A stretch of 64,000 bases of DNA from Polyangiaceae bacterium (lineage in GTDB: Bacteria; Myxococcota_A; Polyangia; Polyangiales; Polyangiaceae): positions 372,001 to 436,000 of the forward strand of contig JADJXL010000018.1 of assembly GCA_016715885.1 (NCBI GenBank), in the 5' to 3' direction. Below are positions 16,652-25,896 of the stretch, piece after piece. The translations under genes and the position numbers were made by a program. The notes under the pieces are model-generated. The model ran no database searches. It worked only from the letters and a program-made list of their open reading frames with translations, and had not been told where the DNA came from. How positions within the stretch are numbered: position 1 is the first letter of the stretch; every line of letters begins with the position of its first letter.

Positions 16652-17915
16652 CGCCGAAGTAATTTTCTTGGCGCTGAACAATGCGAGCTACGCGTGGTAC
16701 GACACCGACGACGATGGTCGATACGACGTGATGCTGCACGACGAAGGCAGCACGGGCCGCATGAGCCGCGGATATCGCGTCGGGAAAAACGGCAGACTCG
16801 GACGCGACGATTCGCTCGGCTCGGGTACGCCCATGATTCGCCCCGACCTCATGCCGAAGAAGCCCCACAGCGAATCTCTCGCCAGGCTCGGTTCCGTCAC
16901 GCTGGGCAGCTCGATGGTCGCTTTGCGCGAACCGCTCGAGCAAAACCTTCCGGATCCGCTCCTCGGCGGCGGTCGAGACGTCGAGCTATCGGATTTCGAT
17001 CGCGACGGGCAAATGGACACGATGGCCACGCGATCGGTGTACAGCCGCGGGTACGTTTTCGACGTCGATCAATTGTCGCTCGGTACGGTCACGAAAAACG
17101 ATGCTGCAAGGGCGCTGCTCGAAGCCAAATCGGTCGACGCCGAGGCGACGATCATCACGCAGGGTCAAAAGCTCTGGGTTTATTACGATCGCGACGACGA
17201 TGGGGCATTCGACCTCGTCACGTATACGCCGCGCAGCTTGTCGGGCGTCGCTTTCGAGGCATGGCGCATCGACAAATCTGGGGCGAAGTCGCCCGCACCG
17301 GAACATATCGGACGCAAAATCATGCGCCCGAAGCTGCTCGAAAAAGCACCCAATGCTGCCAAGCTCGCTCGTTTCGCCATTCGCGCGTTATCGACGACCG
17401 CCATTGCCCTCGACGACACGCTCGGCTCGTTCCCCGATCCGCTCGCGGATGGCGGCATTTATTTCAGCTATGGCGATCCGAAACGCTGGAGCAATGCGTT
17501 TGGAAATAAGACCGGCTGGGACAAGGCCATCATCGTTACCGCAAGCCTGACTTCGAGCGCGCTCGTGGTCGACGTGGACAAGGATTCCAAGGCGGGCAAT
17601 CTGACGGCCACGCAGCTTGCAACGAGCGGCAAGTTCAAGCCCGAATTCGGGTTCATGCATCGCGACAGCGCGGAATGGACCTATTACGACACGGATCAAG
17701 ACGGCAAGTACGACTTGGTCCTGTTCACGTCGAAAGCAACCTCCGGAATTGCGGAACGAGCCTATCGGATCGACGCGAGTGGCAAGGTGTCGCTCGATCC
17801 GTCGCTCGAAGGTGGCAAAATGGTACGCCATTCGGTGTTCACCAAGAAGCCCACGGCAAACCAATTCAAAAAGCTTGCTTCGGAGCTGTTCCAGGCTCGC
17901 GCGATCGAGGAGTGA
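16362..17915 (+). CDS. calcium-binding-repeat C-terminal part of the frameshifted protease gene
   Basis: The frame opens at a TTG (16362), but real homology to the protease starts just after the T run at 16407-16410 (SEIRAFLAEIPTQP). The product has about six Asp-rich repeats of the D-x-D-x-D-G-x-x-D type, for example DADLDGHYD, DTDDDGRYD, DFDRDGQMD, DRDDDGAFD and DTDQDGKYD. These should bind calcium like EF-hand or VCBS loops. Repeat spacing is roughly 90-150 residues and each repeat starts from a pattern PDPLxDGG. As an independent protein it would lack a signal peptide, another reason to believe it belongs to the upstream protease. The caspase-like gene follows 27 bases later. Confidence 0.7.
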   Translation: MVTATKKIDRPSTYTFSEIRAFLAEIPTQPADIVPDPWFDGGENATIEDADLDGHYDVLRTEGREGMARFFDLDQNSLATATGKPDVATLYGKRSFDAEVIFLALNNASYAWYDTDDDGRYDVMLHDEGSTGRMSRGYRVGKNGRLGRDDSLGSGTPMIRPDLMPKKPHSESLARLGSVTLGSSMVALREPLEQNLPDPLLGGGRDVELSDFDRDGQMDTMATRSVYSRGYVFDVDQLSLGTVTKNDAARALLEAKSVDAEATIITQGQKLWVYYDRDDDGAFDLVTYTPRSLSGVAFEAWRIDKSGAKSPAPEHIGRKIMRPKLLEKAPNAAKLARFAIRALSTTAIALDDTLGSFPDPLADGGIYFSYGDPKRWSNAFGNKTGWDKAIIVTASLTSSALVVDVDKDSKAGNLTATQLATSGKFKPEFGFMHRDSAEWTYYDTDQDGKYDLVLFTSKATSGIAERAYRIDASGKVSLDPSLEGGKMVRHSVFTKKPTANQFKKLASELFQARAIEE

Positions 17916-17942
17916 TGGTCACGAGCAGAAGGGGCGACTGAT

Positions 17943-20060
17943 ATGAGCGGCGCTTCGGAATCGTCGGGACAAACGACGTTGCCGTCGGGGTTTACCATAA
18001 CATGGGCCGCCGATGGCAAACGGCCCGACGGAACTTCCGTATGGCTCGACCGGAGCGTCGCACCCGGTCACGATTCCCTTTCTTTGCTCGTCTTTCGCGC
18101 ATCCGGGCCCTTTGCAGATCTCACGCTCCCGGCAGAATCCACCACGATTGCATTGCGATCGTTTCCGGCGCTCGACGAAATCTGGGCGCTTTATTTGCTC
18201 GCACGCAAGCAGCGAGGGCAGGACGTTCCCGCAGCGTGGGAAGCGATGTGTCGTTATGCGGGTGATGTTCGGCAGGGACTATGGCCCGATCGCGTTGCTC
18301 CGGAGCATGCGGTGCAAGCCGTCTATTTGGCGCTTGCGCAGCACCATTTGCTGAACGATCCGCCGAAGCGCGACGAATTCATCAGCGAAGCGCTCGCGTT
18401 TTGCTGCATCGTCGGGGACAAACTCGCCAAAGGTGCCCGTCTCTACGACGACGATCTCGTCAAAGGCGAAGCGCGTCTCGAACGTTACGTGGCGCTCTTG
18501 GCGCAGGATCGATTGCTTTACGACGAAGACCTCGGGCGAGCGAAGAAGTTTTTCGCGGAGCTTGGTGGAGACATGACGCCCGCGGGTGTGACACGGAGTT
18601 TGCCGCTGCTCGCGATTACGAGGCCCATATCGACGCAATTCAAGCTTTGGGCGCGAACGGATTCGGCCGCACCGGGTGGTCGCGGGTATCCTCTTTTGCT
18701 CATCGCGCACGACCAAAAAATGATCGTGCTCAGCGCCGATCCTGCGAGCCGTGCCAAGATTGGTGGTTTGGCGAAAGCGCTCAGCGACCGGGAAAAACAG
18801 AAACGTTCTGGGCAAGAATTGCCATGGTACGATGGGAAAGACCATGGCGGAACGCTGGTCGCGGCTCCGCGTGAAGGCACGCTGCTATCGATCGACGAAG
18901 TGATCGAGTGTTTGAGCAAAGATTTACGTCTCAGGCCCATCCGGCAAGGTGGATCTCGTGGAAAAACCATCGCCATCGCCGCCGCGTCGGCGGCGTTGCT
19001 TGCAGGCGCTGTAATTTTTGGGCTTTCGCTGCAGAAAACAACGCCGACGAAGGTCGCATCCACGGTGCAGACGTCGACTGAATTGGCGGAAGTCGACGAA
19101 GGTGAAGGTCTTGCGGCGGCGAGTGGTGACAAACCTCGTGGAAGCAAGGGCGATCCTCTTTCACCTGCTGAAGTCATCAATCTCATCGAAAAAACGGACG
19201 GGCCTCGTTCCATCGTTCCGTATGCGCTCATTGCGGGCGTGTGCGGGTACGAAGGCGACCACAAGCTTCATGCGCCGTGTCGCGACGCGCGCGCGATGCG
19301 CGATTTGCTGATTCAAAAATACGGATACAAGCGTGAAAACATCGTGTATCTCGTGGACAAACCCGAGCCAGGCGACACGTCCGATGGGAATCCCACGGCC
19401 GAACAGCTCAAATTGGCCGTCGAAAAGTTCCGCGCGAAATTCGGCGATAAGGACGATAGCTCATTTCTCTTTTATTATTCGGGGCACGGGGGATACATCA
19501 AGGGTGCGCGACAGGATTACGGAGTCCTTCAGCCGTCGGAATTTTTCGACAAACGCGCGGACCTGCCAAACTCGCACAAGGGTTGGGACATGCAGGACCT
19601 TTTGGGCGACATACGCAAAGGGGTGCCTTCGAAACACGTGATGCTCTTGCTCGATTGTTGTTACAGCGGGTGGGCCGTTGGGGCCAAAGGCGACGACGAG
19701 CTTGAAGCGCATGTCGGATCGTTATGGAAAGAGCGCGCGGAGGTCGTATTGACCGCGGCAAGCAAAGGGCAACGCGCGTGGGAGGACGATCCGGAGGAGC
19801 GCGCGTGGGCGTGGGGAGGGCATTCCGTGATGACGGCGTTCATTCTCGAGGCGCTCACGTTGGGCGCCGAGGGGACGGCTGCAGCGGACGCGAATACGGA
19901 TCATGTCGTGACGGACGAGGAATTGGCCAAGTTCATCAAGGAACGGGTTCCGGCGTCCGTGAAGGCGCAAAAGAACACGAAGCAAACGCCCACGCTTTTC
20001 CGCTTCGATGCGTCCCTGCCGAAGCGCGGGCAGTTCTTGTTCATCCCACGTTCCGAATAG
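17943..20060 (+). CDS. membrane-anchored caspase-like (peptidase C14) protein
   Basis: A 705-residue protein. Residues 1-~325 are an unrecognised cytoplasmic domain with many helices. A single hydrophobic segment follows (about 345-365, IAIAAASAALLAGAVIFGL). The C-terminal caspase-like domain (about 405-690) has the catalytic His in FLFYYSGHGGY and the Cys in MLLLDCCYSGWA, the His-Cys dyad of clan CD. The opening segment AGVCGYEGDHKLHAPCRDARAMRDLL resembles metacaspases (shown here in under-length parts: GDHKLHAPCRDA, RAMRDLLIQKYGY). The protein probably cleaves after Arg/Lys or Asp. Because it sits next to a trypsin-like gene, the two may form a proteolytic pair. Caspase-trypsin associations are known in bacterial conflict systems, but direct evidence is absent here. 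Confidence 0.82.
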   Translation: MSGASESSGQTTLPSGFTITWAADGKRPDGTSVWLDRSVAPGHDSLSLLVFRASGPFADLTLPAESTTIALRSFPALDEIWALYLLARKQRGQDVPAAWEAMCRYAGDVRQGLWPDRVAPEHAVQAVYLALAQHHLLNDPPKRDEFISEALAFCCIVGDKLAKGARLYDDDLVKGEARLERYVALLAQDRLLYDEDLGRAKKFFAELGGDMTPAGVTRSLPLLAITRPISTQFKLWARTDSAAPGGRGYPLLLIAHDQKMIVLSADPASRAKIGGLAKALSDREKQKRSGQELPWYDGKDHGGTLVAAPREGTLLSIDEVIECLSKDLRLRPIRQGGSRGKTIAIAAASAALLAGAVIFGLSLQKTTPTKVASTVQTSTELAEVDEGEGLAAASGDKPRGSKGDPLSPAEVINLIEKTDGPRSIVPYALIAGVCGYEGDHKLHAPCRDARAMRDLLIQKYGYKRENIVYLVDKPEPGDTSDGNPTAEQLKLAVEKFRAKFGDKDDSSFLFYYSGHGGYIKGARQDYGVLQPSEFFDKRADLPNSHKGWDMQDLLGDIRKGVPSKHVMLLLDCCYSGWAVGAKGDDELEAHVGSLWKERAEVVLTAASKGQRAWEDDPEERAWAWGGHSVMTAFILEALTLGAEGTAAADANTDHVVTDEELAKFIKERVPASVKAQKNTKQTPTLFRFDASLPKRGQFLFIPRSE

Positions 20061-20156
20061 CGCTCGTCAGGCTGGATGCGTCGCAGCATGCAGCACTCTT
20101 GCCCGCGTCCCGAAATTGCGCTTGTTGCCGCTTATTCGGCGCTTTAGGATCGTGGG

Positions 20157-21707
20157 ATGCGCAAACGAGCCTTCCCCATTTTTTTCACGATCGCCACGGT
20201 TACCTCGAGCCACGCGTTGGCCCTGACTCAGCCTGATGGGACGACGATTCCCGTTGGAAATGGCTTGCAGGACATGTTCAACGGTCGTGGCGAAAACATC
20301 AACGCGTTGACGGATGCAGCGACGACGCCCGAAACGTTCATCCCTTCGTGCGGCCTTACATTCACCGTTTTGCAGCGCAACGCGGGATATCAAAATTCGT
20401 TCGGCTGGTACAACGTGACGGGTCAGCCGCCGACGCAGGCGGATCTGCACGAATTTTTGCTGTGCACCGACGGTGTCGGCACGACGAAGGTGCTCGACAT
20501 CAAAAATGATCCCAATTACCTGGGCGGTGAAATCGGGTTCTTCGAGGGCGTAGGTAACTGCGCGTCACCGGGCAATTACATCAATATCTTCTACAGCCAA
20601 AAGGCATACAACCCGGACGGCAACCAGCAAAATCCATTCGTCCACCTGCTCATTTACAACAGCACGGCGACGCCCAATGCGTTTTACTTCGGCTGGGAAG
20701 ATTTGCTTTCGGGCGGCGACAACGATTTCGACGACCTGACGACGTTCGTCACGGGTATCACGTGTGCGGGCGGTGGAGGGCCTTGCAATACGGGGAATTC
20801 GGGTATTTGCGCTGATGGCACGATGCAATGCCAAAGCGGGGTGCTTTCGTGCGTGCAATCGAATCAGCCAGCGGCCGAAAAATGCGACGGGCTCGACAAC
20901 GATTGCAATGCAGTCGTCGACGATGGCGATTTGTGCGAGGCCGGAAAAGTGTGCGACAAGGGGACTTGCGTACCGAAATGCAATGGCGGCGAATTCGTCT
21001 GCGGTCAGGGCGAAGTATGCAATGCCAATGGCCTGTGCGTCGACATCAAGTGCGCAGCCGTCACGTGCGAATCGGGACAAAAGTGCAAAGAAGGCAATTG
21101 CGTGGGCCCGTGTGACGGGGTCGTTTGTCCGCACGGACAGGTTTGTCGCGTCGGAGTTTGCGTCGATCCGTGCGCTGCCATTACGTGCGATTCGGGACAG
21201 GTCTGCGTCAATGGCGTGTGCACCGACGATTGCAATTGCGTGAAATGCGCAGCCGGCAATACCTGCCAACCCGATGGCCGTTGCTTGAACGATGCGTGCA
21301 TCGGCATATCTTGCAATGCGGGCGAATATTGCGATGCGAATGGCGCTTGCCAAGACGCGTGCACCGGGGCTGTTTGTCCGGAAGGACAAATTTGCATGAT
21401 GGGACAATGCATCGACGATCCCAATCCAGGTTCGGGCGGTAGCGGCCAAGGAGGCAATTTCGTCGGCGCTGGCGGAAACTTCGTGGGCGCCGGAGGCATG
21501 GAAATGACGGGCGGTATGGGCGGATTGGGAGGAATGGGCGGCATGGGAGGCGTCGGCGCCAATGCAGCAACGGGTGGAAACGGCGTTGGATCAGGGAGCA
21601 CGTGCGGATGTCACGTCATTGGCGACGAACAATCCGGCAAAACTGGGTTTTTGGTGTTGCTTGCAAGCGCAGCGGCGCTCGCTCACGGCAGGCGCCGTCG
21701 GCGATGA
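20157..21707 (+). CDS. secreted DUF4114/Cys-rich surface protein with C-terminal anchor
   Basis: A 516-residue protein with a signal peptide (1-23, ending HALAL). The first ~200 residues include a DUF4114-like segment ending YFGWEDLLSGGDNDFDD, a likely calcium-binding beta domain. A MopE-like motif, CDGLDNDCNAVVDDGD, follows. Then come about eight short Cys repeats of the pattern C-x-x-G-x-x-C-x-x-G-x-C (GQVCVNGVC, GEVCNANGLC, GQICMMGQC). A Gly/Met-rich linker (GGMGGLGGMGG) precedes a C-terminal tripartite signal: CGCH, a hydrophobic helix (TGFLVLLASAAALA) and RRRRR. That tail resembles MYXO-CTERM sorting signals. It is probably displayed on the outer surface. Confidence 0.78.
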   Translation: MRKRAFPIFFTIATVTSSHALALTQPDGTTIPVGNGLQDMFNGRGENINALTDAATTPETFIPSCGLTFTVLQRNAGYQNSFGWYNVTGQPPTQADLHEFLLCTDGVGTTKVLDIKNDPNYLGGEIGFFEGVGNCASPGNYINIFYSQKAYNPDGNQQNPFVHLLIYNSTATPNAFYFGWEDLLSGGDNDFDDLTTFVTGITCAGGGGPCNTGNSGICADGTMQCQSGVLSCVQSNQPAAEKCDGLDNDCNAVVDDGDLCEAGKVCDKGTCVPKCNGGEFVCGQGEVCNANGLCVDIKCAAVTCESGQKCKEGNCVGPCDGVVCPHGQVCRVGVCVDPCAAITCDSGQVCVNGVCTDDCNCVKCAAGNTCQPDGRCLNDACIGISCNAGEYCDANGACQDACTGAVCPEGQICMMGQCIDDPNPGSGGSGQGGNFVGAGGNFVGAGGMEMTGGMGGLGGMGGMGGVGANAATGGNGVGSGSTCGCHVIGDEQSGKTGFLVLLASAAALAHGRRRRR

Positions 21708-21709
21708 TT

Positions 21710-24700
21710 TCAGAGGAACGCTTGCTTGATTGACATTGCAAGCGGTGAACCGTCCCAGCCCGAAGGTGCGATTGCCAAAACAGATCGCACCTTCGCCCGC
21801 GCTTCGGGCAGATCGGAAAGCGACAAACCTTCGAGTTTCGCCGCCATTTCAGCAGGGAGCCCCTCGGGCGCGGGGTCGCCGTGAGGCATGACCAGAAGGG
21901 CGAGCGCGAGCCGTGCCAGGAGCTGCTCATTGCCGGACAAACTCGGAAGCTTGCTGCGCAGGGTCATCGTCGTGCGTCGAAGCTCGGCCCGGAACAAGCC
22001 TTCGCGGGCCGTATGGCCATGACCAACCAATGCGGCGACCGCCGCGAGCGTCGACGCAATATCGCCTCCAAAAAGGCCGTCGGCTTTTTGATGGAGCAAG
22101 AGCGCTCGCAACCCAGCATCGTCGTTCGTGAAAGAAAGCGACCCTGCGGAGCTCGAGGCGGGTTTTGCTGCGGATGGAGGTGACGGCGCCGCCATGCGCA
22201 TGGGCGCCGGCGGAGCTGGGGGTGGCGCACCCATGGCCGGCGGCGGCGGTGGGCCAAAGCCTGCCATTGGAGGTGGCGCACCATAAGCTGGGGCTGGTGG
22301 AGGCGGCGGGCCAATTTGCGGTGCACTCGGCATCGGCGGCGGGCCAAATCCAGGAGGCGTTGGGCCAAACCCGGGCGGAGCGGGCGGCGGGCCAAATCCA
22401 GGAGGAGGCGGGCCAAATCCAGGAGGAGGCGGGCCAAATCCAGGAGGAGGCGGGCCAAATCCACCGGGTGCAGGCGGCGGGGCACCCAATGCCATCATGG
22501 GCGGAGGCGGCGGGGGCCCACCGAATCGCACGGGTGCGGCTCCGATCGGCGGAGGCGGACCATATCCACCCGCTCGCGCGGCGGATGCAACCGGCGCAGA
22601 CCTCATGTTGTGCGGTTGCGGCAATACCACGGGCACGTGCCCTTCAATCGGAGCTTGCCGCTGTTCGGAATCGACCGCCACGAGCGCCACTTTGCGATTG
22701 ACCACGCCAAACGCCGTGCCAAGCCCTTCGAGCGTGTCGTCGTCGGCGGGATCGAATCGATACGTGAGACGCCGATTGCGAAGGAGCGCCCATGCCGTAG
22801 CGGCTCCTTCCGCGCGCGCATTCGCAGGGACCGACAATTCCACCGCCACGCGTTGATCTTCCCCTTCGGCTTTTTGCCCCACGAGCACGAGCTTGTCGCC
22901 TGGGCTGAGCGGCCCTCGGAATGAAAATAGAACCGGCTCGGCGGCAAACAAATCAATGGGGCCGGGAGGCTCGAGCATTTTGGGTGCTTTTCGTTCACCA
23001 TCACGTTCGACGAGCACTCGAATGCCCGTCCACAAGGGCGCCGTGATTGCGTTCTTCAATCGCACGAGCGCTTTTTCGAGGTCCTCGTTCGTCGCGACGG
23101 GCGTATACGTGCCCCCACCCAGCTCGGCAAGCTCCGCGAGCATCGAATGATTGACGGCGTCACCAATGCCGAGCACGTGCACGCGCGTGTCGAATAGTTT
23201 GTCCGTGGCGTGACGCAATACGCCGCATGCGTACGCCACGTCTCCGTCGGTCATGAATACGACGACGCGCAAGCGATACGTTTGGTCACGCGGCGGGAGC
23301 TTTTCAATGGCGACCGGCACGCCCGGCGACAATTCCGGCTTCAAGGCTGCCTGCAGGGCCATTTGCGCTTCGGTGCCGCCGCGAGCGGTGATGCGCGAAA
23401 TGAAGGCGTCTGCCGCGGAGAGCGTCGCATCGTCGAAAGGCACGGTGGCAAACGCGAGCGCCTCGAGCTGATTGTCGAATGCAATGACGTTGAACCGATC
23501 GTCAGGACCGAGCGACCGCAATGCACCGCGAACGGCACGAATGGCCGACGCCATGGGAGCACCTTGCATCGAGCCCGAGCGATCGACCAAAAACACCACA
23601 TTGCGCGCAATCGTGACGCCTTCGTCGGCGAACGCTGGAGGTACGATGGCAACGGTCGTCGTCGGACCATTGTCGTCCGGGCCATTCGCCGCATCGTGAC
23701 AAATCCATATCGCGGGTTTGTCTCCGCGAGGTCTGTCGGCAATTTCAATTTGCAGGTCACGGTCGAGCGCCGCGTCGCGCAATTCGATGACCGTTTCGCG
23801 TTCGCCCGGCTTGGTGGACACTTTATGCGAAACACATCGAATCGAGGGCGTTTTGCCATCGGGATGGGCAATGTGGACGGCGGCGGTCGCTCGGGCCGCG
23901 AGCGTCAATGGACGAGGCCTGTTCAATGCGGCTTTTTCGGTTTCATTGAGCTCGCTGCCGGCTTCGACGTACCGGGGCATGTACGTGAGCGGCACGATGA
24001 GCCGGTGGCCATCGGAAATGGGCAAGAGCATTTGGTCGACCGTGAGCGACACTTCGACGTCTTCCCCATGCTCGATGGGCGCAATACGCAAGCGCGCCAA
24101 GTCTTCGCCTTCGGATTCGCCAAGGGCGGCGGATGCTCCTGCTTCGAGTGCCCTTTGGTATTCGGCTTGCGCTCGCTCGCGACGGCGAACTTTGCCCGTC
24201 ATGCTGCGACCACCGATTTTCACGACGAGGCTGCGGAGAGCCGCCATCGGGGGCAGCGGAAAGACCAAATCGCCTTCGATCGTGCGCCCGAGGTCGTTAT
24301 GAAAGGTGATGACGAGGTTTGTCGTCGCAAGCGGTCCGTCGATACGAACGTCGGCGGAGACGCTTCGGACTGCAAGGAAGGTGTCGGTGTCGAGGTCCGA
24401 CAGGTTGACGGCCTTGTTGCTTGGCGGTTGAGGCTTCTTGTTCGAGCTTTTTCTTTCGCGCACGGAGGGTTTGCCCCAGGCGAATGGGCGAGGGTTTGTC
24501 CAAACCGACGCATCCGCCTCGATGTGCAAGAAAATGCCTCCAATTTCGATCGTGTCACCCGGGGCGAGGGCGAGAACATCCTGGATGCGCGTGGTGTTGA
24601 CGTACGTGCCGTTCGTCGTGCCACGGTCCGCGATGGTGAACTGTCCACCGGCAAACGTGAGCAAAGCGTGCTGTCGCGAGGCGCCGTTCGAAGCAACCAG

Positions 24701-24811
24701 GACTTGGCAGGTTTTTCCACGCCCGATGACGACCGTTTGCGTCGATGTTGAAAACGACATCCGCGTTGGCTGGCCTTGAGCGTCATCGACGACGACCGTG
24801 AACATCGACAT
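21710..24811 (-). CDS. FHA-VIT-VWA multidomain protein
   Basis: 1033 residues from the ATG at 24811, placed by GAGGAAG upstream; an in-frame GTG at 24817 is also possible. Domain order: FHA (about 20-92: VIGRGKTCQVL, GASRQHALL, TTNGTYVN), which binds phosphothreonine peptides; VIT domain (about 145-265); VWA domain (about 400-570) with MIDAS VDRSGSM and FMTDGD; a beta-rich region; a Pro/Gly linker (about 750-890) made of PPPPGFG-like repeats; a helical C-terminal domain with repeats similar to vault-associated proteins (about 890-1033). No signal peptide, so it is probably cytoplasmic. The FHA domain suggests recruitment by one of the many Ser/Thr kinases. The VIT/VWA part probably scaffolds a complex. 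Function beyond this is unknown. Confidence 0.85.
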   Translation of the reverse strand: MSMFTVVVDDAQGQPTRMSFSTSTQTVVIGRGKTCQVLVASNGASRQHALLTFAGGQFTIADRGTTNGTYVNTTRIQDVLALAPGDTIEIGGIFLHIEADASVWTNPRPFAWGKPSVRERKSSNKKPQPPSNKAVNLSDLDTDTFLAVRSVSADVRIDGPLATTNLVITFHNDLGRTIEGDLVFPLPPMAALRSLVVKIGGRSMTGKVRRRERAQAEYQRALEAGASAALGESEGEDLARLRIAPIEHGEDVEVSLTVDQMLLPISDGHRLIVPLTYMPRYVEAGSELNETEKAALNRPRPLTLAARATAAVHIAHPDGKTPSIRCVSHKVSTKPGERETVIELRDAALDRDLQIEIADRPRGDKPAIWICHDAANGPDDNGPTTTVAIVPPAFADEGVTIARNVVFLVDRSGSMQGAPMASAIRAVRGALRSLGPDDRFNVIAFDNQLEALAFATVPFDDATLSAADAFISRITARGGTEAQMALQAALKPELSPGVPVAIEKLPPRDQTYRLRVVVFMTDGDVAYACGVLRHATDKLFDTRVHVLGIGDAVNHSMLAELAELGGGTYTPVATNEDLEKALVRLKNAITAPLWTGIRVLVERDGERKAPKMLEPPGPIDLFAAEPVLFSFRGPLSPGDKLVLVGQKAEGEDQRVAVELSVPANARAEGAATAWALLRNRRLTYRFDPADDDTLEGLGTAFGVVNRKVALVAVDSEQRQAPIEGHVPVVLPQPHNMRSAPVASAARAGGYGPPPPIGAAPVRFGGPPPPPPMMALGAPPPAPGGFGPPPPGFGPPPPGFGPPPPGFGPPPAPPGFGPTPPGFGPPPMPSAPQIGPPPPPAPAYGAPPPMAGFGPPPPPAMGAPPPAPPAPMRMAAPSPPSAAKPASSSAGSLSFTNDDAGLRALLLHQKADGLFGGDIASTLAAVAALVGHGHTAREGLFRAELRRTTMTLRSKLPSLSGNEQLLARLALALLVMPHGDPAPEGLPAEMAAKLEGLSLSDLPEARAKVRSVLAIAPSGWDGSPLAMSIKQAFL
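22380..22467 (-). repeat. tandem 21-bp repeat in the VWA protein linker
   Basis: About four near-identical copies of a 21-base unit (GCGGGCCAAATCCAGGAGGAG on the plus strand, spacing 21) encode PPPGFGP on the minus strand. Degenerate copies extend on both sides (22240-22560). Such repeats change copy number easily and the linker length may vary between strains. Confidence 0.7.
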
Positions 24812-24930
24812 GGACACCTTCCTCTGTAGATAGGCATTTCAAAATTGAGCGTGCGCGTCAAGCCGGGGCCCTCGAAAAGGTGCCGATCGCTTTGGAATAC
24901 GTGGTTTAACTAACATTTAGAGGTGGGCGG

Positions 24931-25362
24931 CTACGAGCTTATATCGGCGCGGTAGGGTGCGAGCACTTCGCGGAAGTTGTCGGTCCAAGGCACTGGGCGG
25001 TGCGTCGTCGGATCGACACGCACGATCGTTCGAGTTCCCGACGCGTAATCGGTGTCTTCGTCGGTGGGCAGCACGCGGAAGCCGAAGGTGAGGCTCGTTC
25101 GGCCGAGTTTGGCGATCCAAACGCGCACGCGGACGTCGCACACGCCGATCACCGGCCGCAGGTACTCCACCGTGTTGGCGCGTACCAGGTGGAATTGGTC
25201 GGGATTTTTCTGTGCATCGAGCACGCCGCCCCAGCCGATGTGTTTCCAAAACGAACCAATGGTGCGCTCGATGAGGAGCAAGTAGCGGGCGTTGTGCAGG
25301 ATTTGAAACGCATCGAGGTCGTCGAAATAGACGCCCATCCATGTTTCGTGAAACCGTGACAT
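24931..25362 (-). CDS. hotdog-fold acyl-CoA thioesterase (4HBT type)
   Basis: 143 residues from the ATG at 25362 (MSRFHETW). The frame runs upstream to 25500, but those residues are Arg/Ser-rich without structure. The active-site region is FDDLDAFQILHNARYLLLIER, given in parts: VYFDDLDAFQ then LHNARYLLLIE. It resembles the DxDxxGHVNNxxY motif of YbgC-type thioesterases, with the Asp retained and the usual HVNN replaced by LHNA. The following beta strands (RVRVWIAKLGRTSLTF) complete the hotdog. It should hydrolyse short or aromatic acyl-CoA. Convergent or divergent neighbours give no further clue. Confidence 0.8.
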   Translation of the reverse strand: MSRFHETWMGVYFDDLDAFQILHNARYLLLIERTIGSFWKHIGWGGVLDAQKNPDQFHLVRANTVEYLRPVIGVCDVRVRVWIAKLGRTSLTFGFRVLPTDEDTDYASGTRTIVRVDPTTHRPVPWTDNFREVLAPYRADISS

Positions 25363-25896
25363 GATGCGCGAATCTAGCACCATTCGGGAAGACCGCGACG
25401 TGTGTTGACGAACGATTCGCGTCTGGCTCGAGCGAGTACGTGGGGCGAGTCGCACCGGCGCGTTCGGTTGAGAAATGTGTCGCAACGGCACGGTGACCAT
25501 TCGCGTACGTCGAGTAAAACGCAGGTGGTCAGCTCACCGCACATCGACGTTACACGTTACAGTGAGTGTGCACGCGAAAGCGTGCATCCCGATTATCGAA
25601 ATATCGCTGAACTGCTCGTCGAATGACCAAAATTTAATGAAAATTTTATTGAACATCCAGGACGATTTCGGGTAGGGTTGTCGTCGGGCGTGGCTCCGAC
25701 TGCGAGCCTGCACGAAGCGTAATCGATCGCACGTTCGTGCGACAAATAGATCCTTGGTGAATCACTTGATCGCCCAGGACGATCCTGTATATTGTAGGAA
25801 CGGGGGCGTGGTGCCCAACTGCAAAAGTGCACCGCGCCACGGGCTTCTGTTACGCATGTTCGGGGAAAACGAGCATGCATCACATCCTCGGGGAAG
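25363..25896. other. 534-base gene-free region upstream of the OmpA-like gene
   Basis: No supportable ORF. Structures seen are a perfect 7-bp hairpin TGCACGC-GAAA-GCGTGCA (25569-25586), a 14-bp palindrome CGCACG-TT-CGTGCG (25728-25741), an unusually AT-rich stretch (25629-25650) and two promoter-like elements listed separately. Either hairpin could be an operator. The GAAA tetraloop could also mark an RNA structure. Confidence 0.5.
25629..25793 (+). promoter_or_regulatory. tandem promoter-like elements upstream of the OmpA-like gene
   Basis: Element 2 is TTGATC (25766-25771), a 16-base spacer and TATATT (25788-25793), a good match to a housekeeping sigma promoter about 100 bases before the ATG at 25897. 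Element 1, 117 bases upstream, shares TTGAAC (25649-25654) and CCAGGACGAT (25657-25666; copy at 25774-25783), with a weak TAGGGT at -10 spacing. It is directly preceded by a 22-base A/T tract resembling an UP element. The shared CCAGGACGAT inside both spacers suggests duplication or a regulator binding between -35 and -10. Confidence 0.45.

Noticed and set aside
22380..22467. CRISPR-like direct repeats
   Set aside because: The 21-base units are contiguous with no spacers and encode PPPGFGP in frame.
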